Source: an uncultured Collinsella sp. (GTDB taxonomy: Bacteria; Actinomycetota; Coriobacteriia; Coriobacteriales; Coriobacteriaceae). Taken from it: a stretch of DNA of 8,019 bases. Of the stretch, positions 1-5,825 are shown one piece after another. A model generated the notes under the pieces. That model ran no database searches. It was given only the letters and a program-made list of their open reading frames with translations, and had not been told where the DNA came from. The stretch lies in assembly GCA_905197585.1 (NCBI GenBank), contig CAJJZO010000077.1, positions 1-8,019 on the forward strand. Direction: 5' to 3'. A program made the translations under genes and the position numbers. How positions within the stretch are numbered: position 1 is the stretch's first letter; each line of letters begins with the position of its first letter.

Positions 1-29
1 CAACTGTCGTTCCAAGAGGAAGGAAATGC

Positions 30-1445
30 ATGGGGAGCAAATCTCAGCAACAAGTTCAAGTAACGCCATCGGCCACTGCGGCGCTTCTCGTCGTTATGTA
101 TATTGCGGCCTTTGTTGCCGCGTTTAACGAGAACATCATTAACGTGGCGTTGCACGACATTATGGCGGCCTTTTCGGTGAGTGCCACCACGGCGCAGTGG
201 CTCGTCTCGGGCTACATGATTGTGACGTCGATCTTTACGGCCATCATGGCCTTCCTGTCCGGCCGTTTCTCGACGCGCAAGCTGTTGTTTTTCGCATGCG
301 GATGTATGGTCGCCGGCGAAGTCCTGTGTCTGATCGCTCCGTCGTTTAGCGTTTTGCTGCCAAGTCGTATTTTACAGGCTGCGGGATCGGGCATCTTGTT
401 TCCGCTCATGATGAACGTGGTGCTGTCTTGCGCCCCGCGCGAGAAGCTCGGTCTGTATCTGAGCCTGGGTGGTGCCTGCATTACGCTAGGGCCGGCGTTT
501 GGACCTGTGATCAGCGGTCTTATGTGCACGTTGTTTGGCTGGAGGGCGGTGTTCGTAGTGCCGCTGGTGGCCGGCATTGTGGTCGCTGCGGCGGGCGTAA
601 AGCTTGTTCAGAATGTCGGAGAGCGCTCGAACACCACGCTTGATATTCTGTCGGTTGTTTTGCTCGCCGCCGGCATTACGGCATTTGTGTATTCCGTAGG
701 CGAGTTCTCGACCAATCTGATTGCCGGCATCGTGACGCTTATCGCCGCCATTGTGCTGCTCGGCCTGTTTGCGGCCCGCCAGCTCAAACTCGAGCATCCG
801 GTGCTTAACGTGCGTCCCATGGCGAGCGTTCGTTTTTGGCCTGCGTGCCTGCTTGTGGTGGTGTCGATGATGACGACGTTCTCGATGAGCGTTTTGTTGC
901 CGCTCTATTTTGAGGGCGCATACGGCATGACCGCACTTGTTGCGGGCTTGCTCATTTTGCCGGCGATTGCCTGTAACGCCGTGACCTCGATTGTGGGCGG
1001 ACGCGTGATGGACGCCCGTGGCGCATGGCCGCTGCTGCCGGTCGGCTTTGCCCTGATTGCCGTGGGGCAGACTGCCATCTCGATGACGGCGGCGAGTATG
1101 AACATCGGCGTCGTTGTGGCGCTGACCGTTGTGGTGTATGCCGGAGTCGGTTTGGTGCTGAGCCCCTCGCAAACGGCCGGATTGGAGACGCTGCCTGCCG
1201 CTGAACATCCTCACGGAACGGCATTGCTTAACACGTGGAACATGATTGCCGCATCGTTTGGCCCGTCCCTGTTTATCGGCCTGCTCTCGAGTTCTGCAGC
1301 GACTGCCGGCGCGGCTGGCGCTGCGACCGACGTTGCCCAGGCGATTGGATTTGCAACTGCCGTGCGCGTGGCGGCCGTGATTGCCGTGGTCGGGTTTGTG
1401 GCGTCGCTGGTGTACGCTCGTCGCGAGTCACACATGTCGCATTAA
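30..1445 (+). CDS. MFS multidrug exporter, DHA2 (EmrB/QacA)-like
   Basis: This is an integral membrane transporter that probably exports drugs or other small toxic compounds by proton antiport; the substrate cannot be told. The 471 residues are mostly hydrophobic and form many membrane segments (about 17-40, 53-75, 85-105, 113-133, 143-165, 172-192 and more to 463). The family motifs are visible: motif A-like GRFSTRK at 78-84, motif B-like SRILQAAGSG at 112-121, and the drug-antiporter motif C LGPAFGPVISG at 153-163. HGTALLNTWNMIAASFG near 395-411 matches the conserved late helix of DHA2 proteins. The early NVAL segment (38-41) is preceded by FNEN (32-35) where many DHA2 pumps have an aspartate. 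Length and motifs fit DHA2, but 12 versus 14 helices was not resolved. The ATG at 30 follows a GAGGAAGGA-like site; the ATG at 26 is out of frame. The gene is complete. No regulator gene is visible next to it. Confidence 0.9.
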   Translation: MGSKSQQQVQVTPSATAALLVVMYIAAFVAAFNENIINVALHDIMAAFSVSATTAQWLVSGYMIVTSIFTAIMAFLSGRFSTRKLLFFACGCMVAGEVLCLIAPSFSVLLPSRILQAAGSGILFPLMMNVVLSCAPREKLGLYLSLGGACITLGPAFGPVISGLMCTLFGWRAVFVVPLVAGIVVAAAGVKLVQNVGERSNTTLDILSVVLLAAGITAFVYSVGEFSTNLIAGIVTLIAAIVLLGLFAARQLKLEHPVLNVRPMASVRFWPACLLVVVSMMTTFSMSVLLPLYFEGAYGMTALVAGLLILPAIACNAVTSIVGGRVMDARGAWPLLPVGFALIAVGQTAISMTAASMNIGVVVALTVVVYAGVGLVLSPSQTAGLETLPAAEHPHGTALLNTWNMIAASFGPSLFIGLLSSSAATAGAAGAATDVAQAIGFATAVRVAAVIAVVGFVASLVYARRESHMSH

Positions 1446-1505
1446 TGTGTGCACATAGATTCTGCAGCTAGATTAGATGGCGACACCATAAACTAATGGA
1501 CGTTT

Positions 1506-1583
1506 TGCCGAGAGGCATGAATGTTTAAAGCGCAAAGAGTGCGCGACGGGCCCCGCGAATGGGGCGATGATGCCCGAGAGGGC
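1506..1583 (+). promoter_or_regulatory. Structured leader upstream of the RGG-protein gene
   Basis: The 152-bp gap between the MFS gene and the RGG-protein gene holds no ORF, but its second half carries short GC-rich inverted repeats. TGCC/GGCA (1506-1509/1514-1517) and GCCC/GGGC (1572-1575/1580-1583) each close the same GNRA-type tetraloop, GAGA. Between them GCCCC/GGGGC (1550-1554/1561-1565) closes a 6-nt loop. The last stem ends four bases before the ribosome site AAGGAG (1588-1593). The blocks can also pair another way (1549-1553 with 1580-1584, and 1562-1565 with 1572-1575). A role in translational control is inference; short GC stems also arise by chance in such DNA. No convincing promoter was found in the gap. 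Confidence 0.35.
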
Positions 1584-1597
1584 CAAGAAGGAGTCTC

Positions 1598-2470
1598 ATG
1601 TCCGAGAACGAAGAGATCATGAACGAGACCGAGAACGAGACCATGACTGCCGAGGTCGAGGCAGTCGAGACCGTGGAGACCGAAGCTGCCGAGGTTGAGG
1701 CTGCTGACGAGGTTTCCGCCGAGGAGGAGGCCGAGGTTGTCGAGGCCGCCGTTGATTACGATGACGAAGAGCTGATGGACAAGATGCAGAAGGCCGCCCG
1801 CCTGCTGCGCAGCCGTCGCTTTGCTATTTCCAAGGAGGAGGAGGCCAAGGCCGAGCGCATGGCGAACATCGAGCGCGCCATCAAGCTTCTTGACCTCAAG
1901 CCCAAGATGGAGCAGAAGGAGATGTCCGACCTGCTGGGCATGCGCCTTCGTGAGCTCGATGGCCTGATGGCCGAGGCCGAGGCTGCCGATCTGGTCGGCC
2001 GCATCGACGACGCCGAGGGTGATATGCGCAAGATTGTTGTCTTCGCCGCCGAGGATGCCGCTGAGGGCCTGGTCGAGCTTGCCAACAAGAAGGAGAAGCT
2101 CCTGCCCGAGCTTTCTTACGACGAGGCCGCCGAGCTGATGGCCGCTCTCGATAAGGTTATCGCTCCGCTCGTCGCCATGGGCCTGGACGAGGATCGCGGT
2201 CCTCGCGGCGGCCGTGACGACCGTGGTGGTCGTGGCGGCGACCGTGGCGGTCGCGGCGGCTTTGGCGATCGTGGTGGTCGTGGTGGCGACCGCGGCGGTC
2301 GCGGTGGCGATCGTGGCGGCCGTGGCGGCTTTGGCGGCAACCGTGGTGGCTATGGCGACCGCGGCGGCAACCGTGGCGGCTTTGGCGGCAACCGTGGTAA
2401 CGACCGTGGCGGTCGCGGTGGCGATCGTGGCGGCCGCAACGGCGGCGGCTTCCGCGGCAACCGCTTCTAG
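1598..2470 (+). CDS. Acidic / winged-helix-like / RGG-repeat nucleic-acid-binding protein
   Basis: I recognise no named gene, but the 290-residue architecture is clear. Residues 1-60 are a low-complexity acidic segment rich in Glu, Val, Ala and Thr. Residues about 60-195 are helical and charged. Within them, EQKEMSDLLGMRLRELDGLMAEAEAADLVGRIDD (roughly 105-138), followed by a strand-like RKIVVFAAEDA (144-154), resembles the helix-turn-helix and wing of MarR-type domains. Residues 200-290 are a disordered tail of RGG boxes with six exact DRGGRGG heptads and interspersed Phe/Tyr (222, 245, 252, 262, 285, 290). RGG tails in other proteins bind RNA and can drive condensation, so RNA or nucleoid binding in the cytoplasm is the likely role. 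This is inferred, not shown. The ATG at 1598 follows AAGGAG (1588-1593); an in-frame ATG at 1619 lacks such a site. The gene stands alone, with a structured leader and terminator-like hairpins after it. Confidence 0.8.
   Translation: MSENEEIMNETENETMTAEVEAVETVETEAAEVEAADEVSAEEEAEVVEAAVDYDDEELMDKMQKAARLLRSRRFAISKEEEAKAERMANIERAIKLLDLKPKMEQKEMSDLLGMRLRELDGLMAEAEAADLVGRIDDAEGDMRKIVVFAAEDAAEGLVELANKKEKLLPELSYDEAAELMAALDKVIAPLVAMGLDEDRGPRGGRDDRGGRGGDRGGRGGFGDRGGRGGDRGGRGGDRGGRGGFGGNRGGYGDRGGNRGGFGGNRGNDRGGRGGDRGGRNGGGFRGNRF
2219..2437 (+). repeat. RGG-coding tandem repeat tract
   Basis: This is a low-complexity GGC/GGT/CGT/GAC tract coding residues 208-280 of the RGG protein. The 21-nt unit coding DRGGRGG occurs at residues 208-214, 215-221, 224-230, 231-237, 238-244 and 269-275, separated by F-G or N-R-G-G-type spacers. 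Synonymous codons vary between units, so the repeat is conserved more strictly in protein than in DNA. This suggests selection on the peptide rather than very recent duplication. Confidence 0.85.
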
Positions 2471-2474
2471 TTGG

Positions 2475-2502
2475 GTTACGCGGTTTTACCAAACCGCGTA
2501 AC
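2475..2502 (+). terminator. Perfect 12-bp hairpin after the RGG gene, possible terminator
   Basis: Arms GTTACGCGGTTT (2475-2486) and AAACCGCGTAAC (2491-2502) are exact reverse complements around a TACC loop, starting 5 bases after the stop codon. The position fits a terminator or a 3' mRNA-stabilising hairpin. No T-run follows (the next bases are TAGTTGAC), so intrinsic termination here is uncertain. Confidence 0.5.
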
Positions 2503-2522
2503 TAGTTGACGCTGCGCGCCCA

Positions 2523-2608
2523 CCAGAGCGACAACTTGTCATTCAAAGAGGACGGCATGACCAGAAGGTCTATGCCGCCCTCTTTTCATGCCAATTTGTT
2601 CGCTCTGG
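2523..2608 (+). terminator. Two-tier long hairpin with T-run, likely terminator
   Basis: The inner hairpin pairs AAAGAGG (2545-2551) with CCTCTTT (2579-2585), CGGCAT with ATGCCG (2553-2558/2572-2577) and GACC with GGTC (2559-2562/2567-2570) around an AGAA loop. TTTT lies at 2583-2586, and the AAA on the left arm means the structure could work in both directions. An outer stem adds CCAGAGCGA (2523-2531) with TCGCTCTGG (2600-2608), plus CAA/TTG inside it. The inner part is a good rho-independent terminator candidate for the RGG gene. The outer tier is not needed for termination and suggests a wider inverted repeat. Confidence 0.6.
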
Positions 2609-2665
2609 CGACCGCTCGCTGACATTCCCAAAACATCGGCGTTGGCGTGGCTAGTAAATAGCTCC

Positions 2666-2694
2666 ACTCATTGGGGACGTACTTAAATGAGTAC
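2666..2694 (+). repeat. Short REP-like inverted repeat
   Basis: ACTCATT (2666-2672) pairs with AATGAGT (2686-2692), and the same stretch contains GTACT (2679-2683) with AGTAC (2690-2694), giving two alternative small foldbacks. The GGGGACGTAC core (2673-2682) reminds me of REP sequences mobilised by TnpA-REP/RAYT proteins in other bacteria. That resemblance comes from memory and was not searched. No transposase is in the window. Confidence 0.35.
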
Positions 2695-2703
2695 CCGCCG
2701 AAC

Positions 2704-2767
2704 GAGAGTGGATAATCTCCCGTTTTTGGTCTGTGTTTCGGGCAAAAGTGGGAGATTATCCACTCTC
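2704..2767. repeat. Long intergenic palindrome, 18+18 bp perfect arms
   Basis: GAGAGTGGATAATCTCCC (2704-2721) and GGGAGATTATCCACTCTC (2750-2767) are exact reverse complements. As RNA the stem continues through two G-U pairs and TTTTG/CAAAA (2724-2728/2743-2747), giving about 25 pairs around a 14-nt loop. It lies about 90 bp upstream of the tgt -10 box with no T-run after it. It is better explained as a mobile palindromic repeat or MITE-like unit than as a simple terminator. Copy number elsewhere in the genome is unknown. Confidence 0.7.
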
Positions 2768-2855
2768 ATGAGATGGGCGTCCGAAAATCCACGCTCGTTT
2801 GCTGCCCCCCTTTGCATCAGTTTCTGTCGAGTCGGTGCGGTTTGCTGGTTGCCCG

Positions 2856-2861
2856 TATAAT
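2856..2861 (+). promoter_or_regulatory. tgt promoter -10 box
   Basis: TATAAT at 2856-2861 is a perfect sigma-70-type -10 hexamer 37 bases before the tgt start, giving a short leader of about 30 nt that contains the ribosome site AAGGAG (2884-2889). No good -35 hexamer is seen at the expected 16-18 bp spacing and there is no TGn extension, so the call rests on the -10 box and its position. Confidence 0.55.
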
Positions 2862-2898
2862 GGTTTGCGTATGAACCGCAACCAAGGAGTTCCAGTTT

Positions 2899-4038
<1,140 letters not shown>

Positions 4039-4048
4039 GGGCGACAGA

Positions 4049-4134
4049 CACGCTTGCAGAGCGTGGGCAATGGCAAAGGCTGAGCGGCAACCGCTCGTCA
4101 CATTTGCTGACACCGGCTGCGCGACCGCAGACCG
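4049..4134 (+). other. Three consecutive small stem-loops downstream of tgt
   Basis: CACGCT/AGCGTG (4049-4054/4060-4065), GAGCGG/CCGCTC (4082-4087/4091-4096, loop CAA) and CTGCG/CGCAG (4117-4121/4126-4130, extended by CGG/CCG across a one-base bulge) follow each other in the tgt-LOG gap. None has a T-run, so they are weak intrinsic terminators at best. They may stabilise the tgt transcript end or be part of a small RNA; this cannot be settled from sequence alone. Confidence 0.3.
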
Positions 4135-4139
4135 ATAGC

Positions 4140-4170
4140 TTGCAAGCACTAGATGCATCGAGGGTACAAT
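4140..4170 (+). promoter_or_regulatory. Putative promoter of the LOG gene
   Basis: TTGCAA (4140-4145) and TACAAT (4165-4170) resemble -35 and -10 boxes with a somewhat long 19-bp spacer. Transcription would begin near 4177, placing a GC-rich hairpin at the start of the leader. The -10 box is the better-supported half. Confidence 0.45.
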
Positions 4171-4187
4171 AACGAATAGTTGATGTT

Positions 4188-4234
4188 CGGGCGGGTGTTT
4201 GGCGCATGGCGGCGATCCCGCCCGTTTCTATTTT
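4188..4234 (+). promoter_or_regulatory. Terminator-like hairpin in the LOG leader (possible attenuator)
   Basis: CGGGCGGG (4188-4195) and CCCGCCCG (4217-4224) are exact reverse complements around a 21-nt loop, directly followed by TTTCTATTTT (4225-4234). That is the layout of an intrinsic terminator. It ends only four bases before the ribosome site AGGAG (4239-4243) of the LOG gene and lies after the putative promoter. It may either end tgt read-through or act as an attenuator for the LOG gene. The long loop shows no known riboswitch motif that I recognise. Confidence 0.5.
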
Positions 4235-4248
4235 CGATAGGAGCACCC

Positions 4249-5007
4249 ATGATTAAGAATGAGAACGTCGAGGGCGAGCCCGCCTACGACGAGACGTACC
4301 GCCGCGGCCCCGTGGTCATGCGCGGCCCCATGATTCCTAAGGACAACACCTACGCCAACCTGCTGGCGCCCGAAGATTCAACCGACTGGTTGCATGCCGA
4401 TCCGTGGCGCGTCCTTCGTATTCAGGCAGAATTCGTCGATGGCTTTGGCGCGCTTGCCGAGCTTGGTCCTGCGGTGACCATCTTCGGCAGTGCCCGCACG
4501 CCCAAGACCGATCCGCTCTACAAGGCGGCGCGCACGGTCGGCCGCAAGATCGCGCAGCGCGGCGTGGCGGTTATCACCGGCGGCGGCCCCGGCATTATGG
4601 AGGCGGCCAACAGGGGGGCGGCGAGTGCCAACGGCAAGTCGGTCGGCTTGGGTATCGAGCTTCCGCACGAGCAGGGGCTCAACAAATACGTGAACCTGGG
4701 TATGGACTTCCGCTACTTCTTTGTGCGTAAGACCATGTTCGTTAAGTACAGCTCGGGTGCCATCGTGTTCCCCGGCGGTTTCGGCACGCTCGACGAGATG
4801 TTCGAGGTGCTCACGCTGGTGCAGACGCACAAGGTCAAGCGCATGCCGCTCGTACTGGTGGGCAGCGAGTACTGGCAAGGCCTGTTCGACTGGCTCAACG
4901 GCCCGGTGATGGATGCCGGCATGATTAGCCCGCTCGATCCAGACCTCGTCCACATCACCGACGACCTCAACGAGGCCGTTGACATTGCGCTCAGCGGGTT
5001 GATGTAG
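4249..5007 (+). CDS. LOG family nucleotide 5'-monophosphate phosphoribohydrolase
   Basis: LOG-fold proteins cleave the N-glycosidic bond of nucleoside 5'-monophosphates to release base and ribose 5-phosphate. In plants and some microbes this activates cytokinins, while in many bacteria the role is nucleotide turnover. The Rossmann core begins near residue 76 (TIFGSART). It contains GGGPGIMEAAN (111-121), the Arg160-Lys161 pair after FRYFFV, and the signature PGGFGTLDEMFE (175-186) with catalytic Glu183. The roughly 70-residue N-terminal part with DWLHADPWRVLRIQ and FGALAELG is, as I recall, shared by the longer actinobacterial LOG proteins often found near dapE, so it is a family trait and not a fusion. 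I chose the ATG at 4249 because AGGAG lies five bases upstream. A TTG at 4180 in frame would add 23 residues read through the leader hairpin and is rejected. The gene is 252 residues long and probably monocistronic. Confidence 0.9.
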   Translation: MIKNENVEGEPAYDETYRRGPVVMRGPMIPKDNTYANLLAPEDSTDWLHADPWRVLRIQAEFVDGFGALAELGPAVTIFGSARTPKTDPLYKAARTVGRKIAQRGVAVITGGGPGIMEAANRGAASANGKSVGLGIELPHEQGLNKYVNLGMDFRYFFVRKTMFVKYSSGAIVFPGGFGTLDEMFEVLTLVQTHKVKRMPLVLVGSEYWQGLFDWLNGPVMDAGMISPLDPDLVHITDDLNEAVDIALSGLM

Positions 5008-5038
5008 AGCAATCGTGTCTACCGCGACATGAATATGC

Positions 5039-5074
5039 ATGGCAATCTGATGCTATCTAACGTCAGGTTGCCAT
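5039..5074 (+). promoter_or_regulatory. Operator-like inverted repeat of the toxin-antitoxin operon
   Basis: ATGGCAATCTGA (5039-5050) and TCAGGTTGCCAT (5063-5074) are reverse complements except for one T/G position, separated by 12 bases. The repeat covers the expected -35 region of the promoter at 5085-5090. Ribbon-helix-helix antitoxins usually bind such sites to repress their own operon, so this is a good operator candidate by position and symmetry. Confidence 0.6.
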
Positions 5075-5084
5075 TTATATTGGG

Positions 5085-5090
5085 TATACT
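5085..5090 (+). promoter_or_regulatory. Toxin-antitoxin promoter -10 box
   Basis: TATACT at 5085-5090 is close to the -10 consensus and lies 31 bases before the antitoxin start, giving a short leader with AAGGAGG. The -35 region overlaps the inverted repeat and has no clear TTGACA match, as is common for promoters repressed by an overlapping operator. Confidence 0.55.
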
Positions 5091-5121
5091 GATGCAAAAG
5101 ACGAGGGCAAGGAGGTCGCGT

Positions 5122-5421
5122 ATGTCTACTGCAACGGTTAAGCCTACGACGGTTCGCCTCGAAGAGGGGCTCAAGGAGCAGGCGACTGAGTTCTTGGATT
5201 CGGTCGGCCTCAGCCTCAATTCCTATCTCAATCTTGCCGTTCGGCAGCTGGTAAATCAGCGAAAGATTCCTTTTGAGATTGTAGGAAGGGCGGAGATGCC
5301 CAACGAGGCGACGAGGCGTGCCATGGTGATCGCCGAGGCTCATGAGTTGGGGATTTTGCCGGACGATAGCCCGTCATTCAATAACGCTGATGAGCTTATG
5401 TCATTCCTCGATGAGGAATAG
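5122..5421 (+). CDS. Antitoxin, RelB/DinJ family (ribbon-helix-helix)
   Basis: This is the antidote and autoregulator of a type II toxin-antitoxin pair. It should bind and block the toxin encoded next, and bind DNA as a dimer. The 99 residues show the DNA-contacting strand TTVRLE (9-14), a first helix (15-28), the turn GLSLNSYLN (29-37), a second helix to about 47, and the RKIPFEI motif (47-53) typical of DinJ-like proteins. The acidic C-terminus (80-99) is probably the flexible toxin-wrapping part. The start at 5122 is fixed by AAGGAGG (5109-5115) six bases upstream. Upstream in-frame starts at 5029 and 5092 would run through the operator or leave no leader after the -10 box. The base composition is visibly more AT-rich than the neighbouring housekeeping genes, which fits horizontal transfer. 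The toxin start follows after two bases. Confidence 0.9.
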   Translation: MSTATVKPTTVRLEEGLKEQATEFLDSVGLSLNSYLNLAVRQLVNQRKIPFEIVGRAEMPNEATRRAMVIAEAHELGILPDDSPSFNNADELMSFLDEE

Positions 5422-5423
5422 CG

Positions 5424-5732
5424 ATGTTCGAGATTAAAGTCGAGGCTCAATTTAAGGCGGACTACAAACGGACGATGCGCATGCATCCGCAGCTAAAAAG
5501 TGAGTTTAAAGCGGCGGTTGCAGAGCTTGTGGCTCATGGGTCACTTCCGGCGGAGTATGGCGCCCACGAGCTCTCAAACCCGGGCGGAAACTACAACGGC
5601 CACATCGATTTCCACCTATCCGATGGCTTGGTCGATGTGGTCGTTCTTTATCTTCCCCATAAGACTAACCCAGTGATTAGGCTGGTGAGAATGGGCTCGC
5701 ATGAGGAACTGTTTCAGGGTCCGCTGGGCTGA
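5424..5732 (+). CDS. YafQ/RelE-family mRNA interferase toxin
   Basis: This is probably a ribosome-dependent endoribonuclease that cuts mRNA in the A site when freed from its antitoxin. At 102 residues it has the size and pattern of YafQ: LPAEYGAHEL (41-50), NGHIDFHL (58-65), a strand-forming VDVVVLYL (70-77) and a final RLVRMGSHEELF (86-97). By alignment from memory, the YafQ catalytic residues His50, His63, Asp67, His87 and Phe91 correspond to His48, His64, Asp67, His93 and Phe97. The position of YafQ Trp68 is Gly68, and the segment from there to the strand is a few residues longer, so the active site is not identical. Translation starts at the ATG at 5424, two bases after the antitoxin stop, using GAGGA (5413-5417) inside the antitoxin gene; the two are translationally coupled. 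The reading frame is intact. Confidence 0.88.
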   Translation: MFEIKVEAQFKADYKRTMRMHPQLKSEFKAAVAELVAHGSLPAEYGAHELSNPGGNYNGHIDFHLSDGLVDVVVLYLPHKTNPVIRLVRMGSHEELFQGPLG

Positions 5733-5751
5733 TTGCCGATTTCTAAGTTGC

Positions 5752-5806
5752 GGTGGAATAGGGATTGATTTGCGGCTGATAAGCCGAAAACAGTCCCTAT
5801 TCCACC
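5752..5806. repeat. Intergenic palindrome between the convergent toxin and degV genes
   Basis: GGTGGAATAGGGA (5752-5764) and TCCCTATTCCACC (5794-5806) are exact reverse complements. The interior folds further: TTG/CAG with one wobble, TTT/AAA (5769-5771/5788-5790) and CGGCT/AGCCG (5773-5777/5782-5786) around a GATA loop, so nearly the whole 55 nt is paired. It lies between two convergent genes and may act as a two-way terminator, but no T-run follows on either strand. The GTGGA...TCCAC arms recall the palindrome at 2704-2767. Confidence 0.65.
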
Positions 5807-5825
5807 ACGAGTGGTAAAGGTGCCC

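Noticed and set aside
486..1214. Minus-strand ORF opposite the MFS gene
   Set aside because: It is Arg/His-rich low-complexity translation, antisense to a clear membrane transporter, with no plausible start site.
1446..1505. Terminator or promoter directly after the MFS gene
   Set aside because: Only short palindromes (TGTGCACA, CTGCAG) and a poor TAAACT box without a -35 are seen, which is not enough for a call.
2198..2437. RGG tract as a CRISPR-like array
   Set aside because: Units are in frame, coding, only 21 nt and have no unique spacers.
2157..2501. ORFs in other frames across the RGG tract
   Set aside because: They are by-products of the repeat, giving Val/Ala runs on one strand and His/Arg or Pro/Arg runs on the other.
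4180..4248. Upstream TTG/ATG start for the LOG protein
   Set aside because: The added 23 residues would be read through the terminator-like hairpin, have no ribosome site and lack family similarity. ATG at 4249 has AGGAG five bases upstream.
5029..5121. Upstream start for the antitoxin
   Set aside because: It would lie before or inside the -10 box and operator repeat. AAGGAGG fixes the start at 5122.
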